Shown here in pieces: positions 43,743-52,256 of a stretch of DNA of 64,000 nt. The stretch is from Bacteroidales bacterium (GTDB taxonomy: Bacteria; Bacteroidota; Bacteroidia; Bacteroidales; VadinHA17). Numbering within the stretch: position 1 is the stretch's first letter; every line of letters starts with the position of its first letter. Where the stretch lies: the NCBI GenBank assembly GCA_016928075.1, contig JAFGLJ010000035.1, positions 1-64,000 on the forward strand, in the 5' to 3' direction. The translations under genes were made by a program, and so were the position numbers. The notes beneath the pieces are model-generated. The model saw nothing but the letters and a program-made list of their open reading frames with translations, had not been told where the DNA came from and searched no databases.

Positions 43743-45392
43743 TTACTGGGTATACAGAAACCTTTTTATGCTTCGTTTTGGCGTTTTGGCAAATTCCTCG
43801 TTATGAATCCTGAATTTGGTGACATTCATATAAGCCGGCAGTCTTTCATTCACTTCCTTCCTTGTCTGCTCATAAATCTGTTCCAGCTGATCTTCACCAA
43901 TATCATCTTTTTTCATTTGCTCAAAATCGGGATAAACGAGTGCAACCAGTTTATTATCCTCGGAGACAACAACTGATTCTGCTATAAGGTATTGATTGTT
44001 TATTATGGATTCAATCTCTTCAGGGTAAATGTTCTTACCCGATGGTCCCAGCAGGAGGCTCTTGCTACGACCTTTGATAAAGATGTTACCCTCCCTGTCC
44101 ATTATACCAAGGTCGCCAGTATGCATCCACCCGTTCTCATCAATGACTTCTTTTGTGGCTTTCTCGTTCTTGTAATATCCCAGCATAACATTATCGCCCC
44201 TGAGTATTATTTCGCCCACTTCCTTCCCGGGGTCAGCCGAGTCAATGGTAACCTCCAGGGTATCCACCGGTCGTCCTGAGGCGCCAAGCCTGGTGGTATC
44301 CCATGATGCATAGCTAATTAGGGGACCGCATTCTGTCATGCCGTATCCGACAGTAAACGGGAATTTTATCTTCTTAAAGAATTTTTCCACGTCAGCATTA
44401 AAGGCTGCTCCTCCTATAACCATTTCGTGGAAGTTGCCTCCAAATGACTCATAAAGTTTCTTTTTTATCTTATTCATCAAAACCCTGTTGATGCCAGGTA
44501 TGGCAAGCAGGATTTTCATTACCGGTTTGCTTATTACCGGCAGCATCTGTTTCTTGTATACTTTTTCTATAACAAGTGGAACAGAAAGGATAAGCCTTGG
44601 CCTTATTTCTTTGAAAGCCTGTAATATGATCTGTGGTGATGGTGTTTTTGTAAGTATGGTAATATGACAGCCATAAGTAAAAGGAAACAGGAATTCAAAT
44701 GCACAGCCGTAAGTGTGTGCAAGGGGCAGGAAACTGACTATATCATCACCCGGCTCAAGAGGCATATTATTCTGTGCAAACCTGACATTGGCTGCGAGGC
44801 TGCGGTGAGGCACCATTACGCCTTTGGAGAAACCTGTCGTACCCGAGGTATATGATATAACGGCAACTTCTTCATTGTCAATATCTGAGAATTTTATCAT
44901 TTCAGGCTTAAGAGCAGGGTATTTTTCAGAGTAGACCCTGTCGATATCCCCTACCAGCATCTTAACATTTTCATCCCGGCCATCGACATAACTGAAATCC
45001 TCGGCATACAGTATGTTGTTTACTGCCGGCATCTTTGAATAATCAAGGGTTTCCATTATACTTTTATCAACCACGAGGAGCTTTGAATCAGAATGATTCA
45101 CAATGTTCATCAGGTCCTCCGGTTTGAAGTCGGGCAGTATGGGTACTATAACCGCCCCATAAGCGACAGTAGCCAGGTAGACAATACACCAGTGAGCCGA
45201 GTTTTTACCTATCAGGGATACTTTATCACCCTGGCCTATGCCTGCTTTTTCGAAGATCAGATGTAACCTAAGCATGTTTCCGGCTATCTCTTTATAGGTA
45301 TAGCCCTCTCCCCCGTAATTTGAGAGAGCTTCTATGTCCCAGTTTTTCTTTATACTGTCTTCTATGTATCCTATGAGTCTTTCTTTGATCAT
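43743..45392 (-). CDS. Long-chain acyl-CoA synthetase (AMP-forming)
   Basis: A 549-residue member of the adenylate-forming family that activates fatty acids to acyl-CoA. Key motifs are the P-loop ISYTSGTTGFSKGVMVPH, VGYGMTECGPLISY, the hinge-region GWMHTGDLGIMDREGNIFIKGR, and the C-terminal catalytic lysine in AKTPKRSIKRFLYTQ. The length and the compact N-terminus resemble the long-chain forms in anaerobic Bacteroidota. No beta-oxidation genes are adjacent, so the role could equally be incorporation of exogenous fatty acids into lipids. Confidence 0.92.
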   Translation of the reverse strand: MIKERLIGYIEDSIKKNWDIEALSNYGGEGYTYKEIAGNMLRLHLIFEKAGIGQGDKVSLIGKNSAHWCIVYLATVAYGAVIVPILPDFKPEDLMNIVNHSDSKLLVVDKSIMETLDYSKMPAVNNILYAEDFSYVDGRDENVKMLVGDIDRVYSEKYPALKPEMIKFSDIDNEEVAVISYTSGTTGFSKGVMVPHRSLAANVRFAQNNMPLEPGDDIVSFLPLAHTYGCAFEFLFPFTYGCHITILTKTPSPQIILQAFKEIRPRLILSVPLVIEKVYKKQMLPVISKPVMKILLAIPGINRVLMNKIKKKLYESFGGNFHEMVIGGAAFNADVEKFFKKIKFPFTVGYGMTECGPLISYASWDTTRLGASGRPVDTLEVTIDSADPGKEVGEIILRGDNVMLGYYKNEKATKEVIDENGWMHTGDLGIMDREGNIFIKGRSKSLLLGPSGKNIYPEEIESIINNQYLIAESVVVSEDNKLVALVYPDFEQMKKDDIGEDQLEQIYEQTRKEVNERLPAYMNVTKFRIHNEEFAKTPKRSIKRFLYTQ

Positions 45393-45440
45393 ATGACGGT
45401 TTTTAAGGTTAATATGTAAATGTACGAAAAAGAATTAATT

Positions 45441-46035
45441 AACGACGAAAGACTAACGACTAACGACAAACGGGCATATAATGTAATCTTAACAGCTAAA
45501 GAGGGGGGTGTTTGGGAAATTATTTCTAAATTTAAGATGGAAATAATATGTCTCACTAAACTGCATTAAAAATGAGTAATTTTAAAAATCTTCGCGTTTG
45601 GATACGCGCTAAAAATCTTGCTAAGAAAATATATGAACTTACCAGGCAGGAACCTCTGACCGGTGATTTTAGTTTCAGAGATCAATTACGCAGATCAGCC
45701 GTAAGCATTGCCAGTAATATTGCTGAAGGAGATGAATCCGGTACCAATAAGATGGCCGTTAAGTACTTTTATACAGCAAAAGGTTCCTCTGCTGAACTTT
45801 ATACTCAACTGGTTATTGCCTTTGAGATAGGCTATATTAAAGAGGATATTCTTAATGAAATGCTGGAAGAATCTGAAGCAATATCAGCTATGTTATATAA
45901 ACTTATCTCAGTCAGAGCATCAGAAGAATAATCCAAATCCATGACTTAGACTATTGATCAACACTTAAGCCCTATAATTCCAGACTTTTTCTATTATCCC
46001 TTTAACCGTTGATCGTTAGTCGTTGATCGTTCGAC
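45441..46035. mobile_element. Putative IVS-like element: four-helix-bundle gene between inverted ACGACTA arms
   Basis: The left arm 45441-45472 (AACGACGAAAGACTAACGAC and on) and right arm 46006-46035 (CGTTGATCGTTAGTCGTTGA and on) are inverted. Their best shared core is AACGACTAACGA, with imperfect matches over about 30 nt. Four-helix-bundle copy 2 is the only gene inside. The right arm ends 3 nt from the stop of the membrane-protein gene. The element interpretation is an inference from three parallel cases in this window. Confidence 0.35.
45572..45931 (+). CDS. Four-helix-bundle protein (S23 / IVS protein family), copy 2
   Basis: A 119-residue helical protein, the usual size for the family. 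Conserved features are FKNLRVWIRAKNLAKKIYELT at the start and QLRRSAVSIASNIAEGDESG in the middle, followed by FYTAKGSSAELYTQLVIAFEIGYI. It is divergent from its left neighbour and is the only one of the three copies on the plus strand. Like the other two it stands between inverted copies of a short tandem repeat. Its function is unknown; relatives are encoded in 23S rRNA intervening sequences. Confidence 0.92.
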   Translation: MSNFKNLRVWIRAKNLAKKIYELTRQEPLTGDFSFRDQLRRSAVSIASNIAEGDESGTNKMAVKYFYTAKGSSAELYTQLVIAFEIGYIKEDILNEMLEESEAISAMLYKLISVRASEE

Positions 46036-46037
46036 TC

Positions 46038-46442
46038 TTATATTGCGTACATCACTATCAGTGCGATAATGCTCAGTATGTTTACGACTGTAAAAAAGTA
46101 ATAATAGTTTTCCCTGTTTTTCTTAAAGTGCCCCAGCTTACGGGCAAAGACACCTATGGTTGGGACGAACAGCACTATAAGAAAGGCATAGAATTCGACA
46201 CCGAGAAACACCTCGCTCATACCACCTTTTACCAGGCTTGAGAGATAGATGATCACAAGTATCACCACAAGGTAAAGCAAATAACTTATCTTCAGAAGGA
46301 GTGTTGAATAAGGGTACCTTTTATGTATCCTGTGAGGTTTCAGATATGCATAAGCCAGAGAAAATACTATTATGATAAATAATATTCCCAGAATATAATT
46401 CAGTATTTCGGGGAAGTTGGTCATATTTGCAAAGGTAATCAT
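46038..46442 (-). CDS. Small integral membrane protein of unknown function
   Basis: About 134 residues from the ATG at 46442, which I prefer because the longer frame would begin inside the preceding kinase gene. Four hydrophobic segments are visible: NYILGILFIIIVFSLAYAYL, ISYLLYLVVILVIIYL, FYAFLIVLFVPTIGVFA and YYYFFTVVNILSIIALIVMY. Short basic loops separate them. I recognise no family. It is 2 nt downstream of the ROK kinase and belongs to the end of that operon. The repeat arm at 46006-46035 begins 2 nt after its stop. Confidence 0.65.
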   Translation of the reverse strand: MITFANMTNFPEILNYILGILFIIIVFSLAYAYLKPHRIHKRYPYSTLLLKISYLLYLVVILVIIYLSSLVKGGMSEVFLGVEFYAFLIVLFVPTIGVFARKLGHFKKNRENYYYFFTVVNILSIIALIVMYAI

Positions 46443-46444
46443 CT

Positions 46445-47416
46445 TCAGAATTCCTTTAGTGTCCATACCAGGGAACTGGCACCGAGTACGGCAGCATTCT
46501 GTGTGCTAAGCTGTGAAGGGAGTAATTTCACCTTACCTTTATAGATACTCAGTAAGTGTTCCTCCATATATTCACGTGCTGGTTCGAAGATAAGATCCTG
46601 GGCAAGTGCGAGTCCGCCGAAAAGAAAAATTGCTTCAGGATCAGTATGTGCAACAACATCTGCAAGTTTAAATCCCAGCATTCTGCCCGTATGTTCAAAG
46701 GCTTCGAGTGCTATAGGATCACCTTTCAAAGCAGCATCATGGATTATTTTCGCATTTAGTTCATTAAAACTTAACTCTCTCAGATCACTGTCGACTATGC
46801 TGTCAGCCATTATTTTCAGGACCGTTCTTTTAATTCCGGATGCTGAAACATAAGTCTCGAGGCATCCTTTCCTTCCGCAGCCGCACATCCTGTTTGATGC
46901 TCCCGGTCTGATTGCAGTATGGCCTATCTCCCCGGCAAAACCATTAGCCCCGTAAACAAGTTTACCATCAATAACGAACCCGCTGCCAAGACCTGACCCG
47001 AGGGTTATTACTACAAAATTCTTCATCCCTTTTGCACCGCCGTATATCATCTCACCAACAGCAGCCGCATTGGCATCATTGGTCACAGTAACCGGCAGGG
47101 AAGTGTACTTTCTAAAATATTCAGCGATTGGAATAATGCCTTTCCACGGAAGGTTGGAAGGGTACTCAATTGTACCGTTGTTGATATTACCCATAGGTGC
47201 CCCGATACCATAACCCAGAACCTCGGCTGAATTTCCCAGCTTCCTTATGGTAACATTTATTTTTTCATATAATGCAGCTACAAATACTTCTACATCTTCG
47301 AATTCCTTTGTTTGTATGCTTCCTTCGGAAATTATTTTACCATCCCTGTCGACAAGCCCGAATACCGTATTGGTTCCACCGATGTCTATCCCGACAGCAA
47401 TTTGTCTTTTAGCCAT
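46445..47416 (-). CDS. ROK-family sugar kinase, copy 1
   Basis: A 323-residue kinase. The ATP-binding AVGIDIGGTNTVFGLVD opens the protein. NDANAAAVGEMIYGGAKGMKNFVVITLGSGLGSGFV carries the catalytic Asp in NDAN, and the ROK zinc site is MCGCGRKGCLETYVSASG. A C-terminal FLFGGLALAQDLI follows. The family phosphorylates glucose, N-acetylglucosamine, glucosamine or similar hexoses, and the sequence resembles glucokinases. It follows the SIS gene with a 103-nt gap. A close paralogue is at 51279, in the same direction and cluster. Confidence 0.93.
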   Translation of the reverse strand: MAKRQIAVGIDIGGTNTVFGLVDRDGKIISEGSIQTKEFEDVEVFVAALYEKINVTIRKLGNSAEVLGYGIGAPMGNINNGTIEYPSNLPWKGIIPIAEYFRKYTSLPVTVTNDANAAAVGEMIYGGAKGMKNFVVITLGSGLGSGFVIDGKLVYGANGFAGEIGHTAIRPGASNRMCGCGRKGCLETYVSASGIKRTVLKIMADSIVDSDLRELSFNELNAKIIHDAALKGDPIALEAFEHTGRMLGFKLADVVAHTDPEAIFLFGGLALAQDLIFEPAREYMEEHLLSIYKGKVKLLPSQLSTQNAAVLGASSLVWTLKEF

Positions 47417-47519
47417 TTTCAGTAGAATAAGTTAATAACTGGTTCAATATTAGAGAATAAAAATAATATATTGATTTAAAAGGAGAAATAATTGTCATGA
47501 TTTATGGCAATACTCCGAT

Positions 47520-48536
47520 TCAGGGGTCAATATATATATTACCAACTTTCCTTGCCCTTTCAGGCTTATCAAGGTCAATACCAAGCTTAATACCTGTTTC
47601 AACGAGGATATTCCATCCTGCTGCCAGTTCAACATATTCCCTGTATTTTCCACCGTCGGGAATAATAATTGTGGGGAATTTTGTTTCATGATCTGACAAG
47701 GCTATAATATTCAGGCCGACTCCTTTAACCAGGCATTCGTCAAACTTTTCTATTTCACCCGGGAACGGGTTGATCCATATTACTGCTTCGCCGGCATCCA
47801 TCACTTCTTCAATACCATGTACCCCGTAGGTGCCTTCCAGGAATTCAGATTTTTTTCTTGTAATTTCATTTGTCTTAAGAGTCAGTTCTTCGGCCACCCC
47901 GGCATTTCGCCCCGCAAAGTAAATGACCGTTGCCCTGCTTAGGGTATCACTTATCTCATTGTCAATTTGCAGGGTCATGGCTGCGGTGACCATTTCTGAC
48001 AATTCATCGAGCCCGTTCATCTCTTCACCGTCCAGGTAATGTATCAGGGCATCATAAAACAATGCCTGTTCGAAAACTGATTTTGTGGCTGCCACGGCAT
48101 CTTCCTTACCACATTTGAGTATATGTGTGTCATTGGACAGTTCTTCAAGCCGGGTATTGACGTTTGCAGTAAGTCCGAACCTATAATTATGCCCTTCATC
48201 TCTAAGCTTGTTGAACAGCCTTATCACCTCCTTTGTCTGGCCCGAATTAGATGCTCCGAATACAGCGAAACTACCGAGGTCATATTCAAGGGCCTGAGTT
48301 GATCCGTCGGTGAATGCTTTAATATCCATTCCCCTTCTTAAGATGTCATATATCATTCTTTTGGCCGGAAATATTCTGCTGCTTCCCTCTCCTGTAAGGA
48401 ACAGGCCTTTAGTTTTCCTGATCTTTTTCCCAAATCCGTGGGCATCATACCGGTCAAATTTCTTAATCACATCCGCTGTTTCCATCATTTCCCGGACCAG
48501 TGCAAATTTACTGTAACGTGTTTCTTTGAGGTTCAT
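47520..48536 (-). CDS. SIS-domain sugar isomerase/deaminase (GlmS/AgaS-like)
   Basis: A 338-residue cytoplasmic protein of two SIS domains, equivalent to the isomerase half of glucosamine-6-phosphate synthase but without the glutaminase half. FLTGEGSSRIFPAKRMI and FAVFGASNSGQTKEVIRLF are phosphosugar-binding loops. EDAVAATKSVFEQALF and NEITRKKSEFLEGTYGVHGIEEVMDAGE correspond to the conserved GlmS E-x-x-V-A-S-T-K and K-E-x-x-x-x-x-x-E segments. The expected reaction is isomerisation with deamination of glucosamine 6-phosphate or a related aminosugar phosphate to the ketose. It starts 1 nt after the PIG-L stop. Confidence 0.85.
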   Translation of the reverse strand: MNLKETRYSKFALVREMMETADVIKKFDRYDAHGFGKKIRKTKGLFLTGEGSSRIFPAKRMIYDILRRGMDIKAFTDGSTQALEYDLGSFAVFGASNSGQTKEVIRLFNKLRDEGHNYRFGLTANVNTRLEELSNDTHILKCGKEDAVAATKSVFEQALFYDALIHYLDGEEMNGLDELSEMVTAAMTLQIDNEISDTLSRATVIYFAGRNAGVAEELTLKTNEITRKKSEFLEGTYGVHGIEEVMDAGEAVIWINPFPGEIEKFDECLVKGVGLNIIALSDHETKFPTIIIPDGGKYREYVELAAGWNILVETGIKLGIDLDKPERARKVGNIYIDP

Positions 48537-48537
48537 A

Positions 48538-49311
48538 TCAATAATTATTTGTAATTATAAAATCTTTAAGATCTCTCTGTACCTGCGGGTCTCTCTGAAA
48601 GCCGCCGCCTATATGCTGCCAGTAGACCTCGGCATATTCAACATTAACATCCTTACCATAGTTACTGTTCCCTTCGAGGACGAAACCAAAAAAGTCACTC
48701 ATTTTATGCATATGCCTCATCAGTTCCTGCTGCGAAACATGATGCTCAAGCATCTTCTTTTTTGTGTCAATAACCGAACTCACGTCAACGTAAAAATGAG
48801 GTTTTGCTATTCTTGCTCCTATTGGATCGTTCAGGGTGAAGGGAGAGCTATGGTACAACAGGGGTGTGACATCAAGGGGTGGTTCATCAACGGGAACAGG
48901 GTCGAGGGAAGAAATCATAGCAGCCGATTCCACTATATTTGCCGTCACCCTGTGGTCGGAGTGATAGTCACAAGGAAGATGGGTAAACACAACACCGGCC
49001 CTTATCCTGCGCATAAGGGATATCACTTTTAATCGCATTTCCTTGCTGTCAAACAGGAATCCATCTTCACCACCCAGGCAATAATAATCTGCATCGAGTA
49101 CTGAAGCTGCTTCCCGGGCCTCCTGTTCACGAACCCTTGCAGTTTCTGACATGCTCATATTGCAACCACCCATCTGCCCTGCGGTCAATGTTGCAATAAC
49201 TATTTTATACCCTTTGTCCTTCAGAAGTTTAAGGGTTCCGGCATTCCATGCTTCAGCATCGTCAGGATGGGCATGTAATGAAAGAGCAATTTTATTGAAT
49301 TCTCTAGGCAT
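48538..49311 (-). CDS. PIG-L family N-acetylglucosamine-type deacetylase
   Basis: A 257-residue zinc-dependent deacetylase. The LSLHAHPDDAEAWNAGTL motif near the N-terminus is the H-P-D-D zinc-binding signature, and FTHLPCDYHSDHRVTANI carries the third His. No signal peptide is present, so it acts in the cytoplasm. Relatives remove the N-acetyl group from N-acetylglucosamine derivatives. Next to a SIS isomerase and kinases, the likely job is deacetylation of GlcNAc or chitobiose-type intermediates for catabolism. Mycothiol-like or bacillithiol synthesis is the other known role of the family but has no support from the neighbours. Confidence 0.88.
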   Translation of the reverse strand: MPREFNKIALSLHAHPDDAEAWNAGTLKLLKDKGYKIVIATLTAGQMGGCNMSMSETARVREQEAREAASVLDADYYCLGGEDGFLFDSKEMRLKVISLMRRIRAGVVFTHLPCDYHSDHRVTANIVESAAMISSLDPVPVDEPPLDVTPLLYHSSPFTLNDPIGARIAKPHFYVDVSSVIDTKKKMLEHHVSQQELMRHMHKMSDFFGFVLEGNSNYGKDVNVEYAEVYWQHIGGGFQRDPQVQRDLKDFIITNNY

Positions 49312-49327
49312 ATATTTAAAAATTTTC

Positions 49328-50527
49328 TTACGGGGTTATTTTTTCCAGTTCAACAAATTCAGGCAGTTCGCCTGCCAGGGGCAACATATAATCAATAAAT
49401 TTCCGGGAGGCATAATTCCTTTCTTCATTGAAATAATCAACGGGCACAGGCTTGGCTTTCACAGCCACGTCACCAAGCAATGACTTCCCATATTCAATCC
49501 GGTAAGGCTTGTCCGAAAGCCTGATCATGCTGACCATATATCCTGTTTCGCCTGCTTCGGCAATTTCCACCGCTTTTGTTCCGCAGATATAGGCCTCCTG
49601 GAGATCCAGTCTGGAAGCCCTGACCATGTCGCACATTATAAGTGATTCAGTGATCTGGAACTCGCCCCTGAAACCAAATTCCCTGTGTATCATCCCATGC
49701 AGATTAAGGCCAACACTTGCTCCTCCCATGGCTCCAAATTCAATATTGCTGAATTTATCCCTGGTCCCTGACTGGCTCACGGGTGATCCGTCGGCATATT
49801 TCAATCCTTCACCGCATACCACAGATACGTAGCCGTAATTATTTATGCATTTCTCCACATCAGTAAGGAACTTATCCCTATCAAAAACAAATTCAGGGGT
49901 ATAGATCAGGTGGGGGGCATCTGATTCTTTCTTTGCTGCGAGTGCTGTGGCCAGTGCCAGCCATCCGGAATCACGTCCTATAGTCTGGTAAACAACAAAC
50001 TTATCAACCTTTTGCATATCCCTTGCCAGTACACCTGCCTGCATTACATTGAGAATATTCGACCTTGCTGCCGAGGCAAAGCCCGGTGTATGATCTGTGC
50101 CAAACAGGTCATTATCAACGGTTTTGGGAATGCCTGTTCCTATAAGCTCATAGTTGTTCTCCCTGCAATATTTTTCCACCCTGTGGATAGTATCCATAGT
50201 GTCATTACCACCAATGAGAAAGAAATACCTTATGTTATACTTTTTAAGTACTTCCAGTATCACCGGGAAATCCTGTTCAACGAGTTTATGCCTGGATGAG
50301 CCCAGTGCCGAAGAAGGAGTGCTGCGCAGTCCTTTTATTACCCTGCCAGGCTGACTCCCCAGGTCGATAAGCCACTCATTCATAAAACCTTCAATGCCAT
50401 ATCGCATTCCATATATGCCGGTAATACCCGGTGAATCTTTGGCCGCCTCTATCACTCCTGCCAGGCTTGAATTAATGACCGACGTGGGTCCCCCGGATTG
50501 TCCGATTACTGCATTTCCCCTGATCAT
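49328..50527 (-). CDS. 6-phosphofructokinase, probably pyrophosphate-dependent
   Basis: A 399-residue PfkA-family enzyme. NAVIGQSGGPTSVINSSLAG begins the nucleotide/pyrophosphate site. LIGGNDTMDTIHRVE replaces the GGDGS of ATP-dependent enzymes with an Asp two places after the glycine pair, and GIPKTVDNDL carries the Lys typical of PPi-users. The catalytic Asp is in TVDND and the length fits the 400-residue PPi group. It would convert fructose 6-phosphate to the 1,6-bisphosphate (reversibly if PPi is used). It sits 16 nt upstream of the PIG-L gene, so amino-sugar-derived fructose 6-phosphate would enter glycolysis here. Confidence 0.9.
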   Translation of the reverse strand: MIRGNAVIGQSGGPTSVINSSLAGVIEAAKDSPGITGIYGMRYGIEGFMNEWLIDLGSQPGRVIKGLRSTPSSALGSSRHKLVEQDFPVILEVLKKYNIRYFFLIGGNDTMDTIHRVEKYCRENNYELIGTGIPKTVDNDLFGTDHTPGFASAARSNILNVMQAGVLARDMQKVDKFVVYQTIGRDSGWLALATALAAKKESDAPHLIYTPEFVFDRDKFLTDVEKCINNYGYVSVVCGEGLKYADGSPVSQSGTRDKFSNIEFGAMGGASVGLNLHGMIHREFGFRGEFQITESLIMCDMVRASRLDLQEAYICGTKAVEIAEAGETGYMVSMIRLSDKPYRIEYGKSLLGDVAVKAKPVPVDYFNEERNYASRKFIDYMLPLAGELPEFVELEKITP

Positions 50528-50538
50528 TTTATAGCTTT

Positions 50539-51192
50539 TTATTCAAAATATATTTTACCAAAATATTCCGGCCGGTGAAAATCAGGTTCTTCTGAAAGAA
50601 CCGGGTTCCAGCTCAGATAATGAGGTTGAGTGAGTCCGTCCCCGCATTTATAGAAATTAGCCCTGAACTCCCTTCCTTCAAGATTTGCTATATCATGCCT
50701 GAAAAAGACGCTTAGCGGTATTGCCACCGTCAGTGTCCATTCCTGTTGTCCCTGTCTTTCAGGGAAAGGTTCAGTGCCCGCACTGGGCAGGCAATGCACC
50801 TTGCCTGCTACAGCAGGATCTATTCTCCTGCTGTTATGCCTTCCTGTTCCATGACCAATAAGAAAAGCCCCTATGCTGTTGAATTCAAAATTATAATATA
50901 TTCCATCATCTGCGGGTGATACAAAGAATTCCACACAGGAATCTTCGTACACGTCCTGGTTTATCCCTGTCTTTTCTGCCTTCACATATTCTTCTATGAC
51001 ATAATATTTCAGGTAAATTTCGTTTCTGCCATAAGCTATTTTAAATGTCACTTGCGGTTTATAAGTTGTGACAGCCCAGTTAACTGTGTCAATATGATGC
51101 TTATCATTAAGATCATCCAGCCCGGCTGAAATTTCAGCCAGGCCGGGAAGATCTTTCACATACCCTAAATTGACCACCCTTATTATGTTCAA
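50539..51192 (-). CDS. CBM9/DOMON-like carbohydrate-binding fold protein
   Basis: A 217-residue beta-rich protein without a signal peptide. NEIYLKYYVIEEYVKAEKT, DSCVEFFVSPADDGIYYNFEFNSIGAFLIGHG and WTLTVAIPLSVFF, ending in LSWNPVLSEEPDFHRPEYFGKIYFE, fit the CBM9-like domain found in Bacteroidota. Such domains often sit in secreted proteins; a cytoplasmic form is unusual. It is 11 nt upstream of the phosphofructokinase and part of the same leftward cluster. A sugar-binding or lyase-accessory role is only a guess. Confidence 0.75.
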   Translation of the reverse strand: MNIIRVVNLGYVKDLPGLAEISAGLDDLNDKHHIDTVNWAVTTYKPQVTFKIAYGRNEIYLKYYVIEEYVKAEKTGINQDVYEDSCVEFFVSPADDGIYYNFEFNSIGAFLIGHGTGRHNSRRIDPAVAGKVHCLPSAGTEPFPERQGQQEWTLTVAIPLSVFFRHDIANLEGREFRANFYKCGDGLTQPHYLSWNPVLSEEPDFHRPEYFGKIYFE

Positions 51193-51278
51193 AGCAAATT
51201 AACTTTTTGTTTCTGAACTAACCGAACCAATTATCTTACTAAAGTTATCACGAAACAATGATAATTCCAAAAAAACTG

Positions 51279-52232
51279 TTAAAGTTCTTTCCATGCAAGG
51301 GCTGCCGCACCCAGTATAGCGGCATTTGTTTCAGGAATGGAAGATGGTAATATTTCAAAGGTATTTCTGAACACCGGCATTATCAATCTGTCCACATGTT
51401 TTCTCAGGGGTTCAAACAGGAGGTTGCCTGCCTTTACCAGTCCCCCAAAGAGAAAAACGGCTTTCGGGCTTGTAACGACCACTGCATTCACTATTGCCAG
51501 GGCGAGTATTTCGGCAGTATAATCAAAGGCATCAAGTGCCAGTTTATCACCTTTTTCTGCCGCCTCGGCCACCAGTTTGGAATCTATCAAAGCAGGATTT
51601 ATTTCCCTGAGCAGGCTGTAATCTTTTCTTTCCTCCATGAATATTTTTGCTGTACGCACTATACCGGTAGCTGAAGCATATGTTTCGAGGCATCCCTTTC
51701 TTCCGCAGCCACATTCCCTTCCCCCGGGTATCATTGTAACATGGCCGTATTCCCCTGCGAAGCCTGTATGGCCGTATACCACTTCATTATTTACCACGAA
51801 CCCGCTTCCGAGTCCTGTGCCCAGGGTAAGCAGTATAAAATCCTTAATTCCTTTAGCTCCCCCGAAGATCATTTCACCGACTGCTGCTGCATTTGCGTCA
51901 TTGGTCAGGACGACCGGTTTATTTAATTCTTTCTTCATTTTATCGGCAAAAGGAACGATTCCTTTCCAGGTGAGATTTGGAGCCAGTTCTATAGTTCCTT
52001 TATGATAATTACCATTGGGTGCACCTATTCCAACTCCTTTAAGTTTGAAACCTCCGGCTTCAGCAACCAGTTTATTTATTTCTCCGGCAAGTATTTTTAT
52101 AAAGCCATCGGGTTCCGGCGATTTGTCAGTATCTATAGTACTATCTGCTATTATCTTCCCCTGTTTATCTACGAGTCCATAAGCGGTGTTTGTTCCGCCT
52201 ATATCGATTCCAGCAACGATTTCTTCGGTCAT
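51279..52232 (-). CDS. ROK-family sugar kinase, copy 2
   Basis: A 317-residue paralogue of the kinase at 46445, sharing AGIDIGGTNTAYGLVDKQG, NDANAAAVGEMIFGGAKGIKDFILLTLGTGLGSGFVV and the zinc site ECGCGRKGCLETYASATG. The two proteins are similar along their full length, yet diverged enough that distinct substrates or regulation are possible. It heads the cluster of kinase, CBM9-like, PFK, PIG-L, SIS and second kinase, 87 nt before the next gene and 24 nt after the stop of the Ig-like lipoprotein. Confidence 0.93.
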   Translation of the reverse strand: MTEEIVAGIDIGGTNTAYGLVDKQGKIIADSTIDTDKSPEPDGFIKILAGEINKLVAEAGGFKLKGVGIGAPNGNYHKGTIELAPNLTWKGIVPFADKMKKELNKPVVLTNDANAAAVGEMIFGGAKGIKDFILLTLGTGLGSGFVVNNEVVYGHTGFAGEYGHVTMIPGGRECGCGRKGCLETYASATGIVRTAKIFMEERKDYSLLREINPALIDSKLVAEAAEKGDKLALDAFDYTAEILALAIVNAVVVTSPKAVFLFGGLVKAGNLLFEPLRKHVDRLIMPVFRNTFEILPSSIPETNAAILGAAALAWKEL

Positions 52233-52256
52233 TTCTGTAATAATTTATTGAGATAA

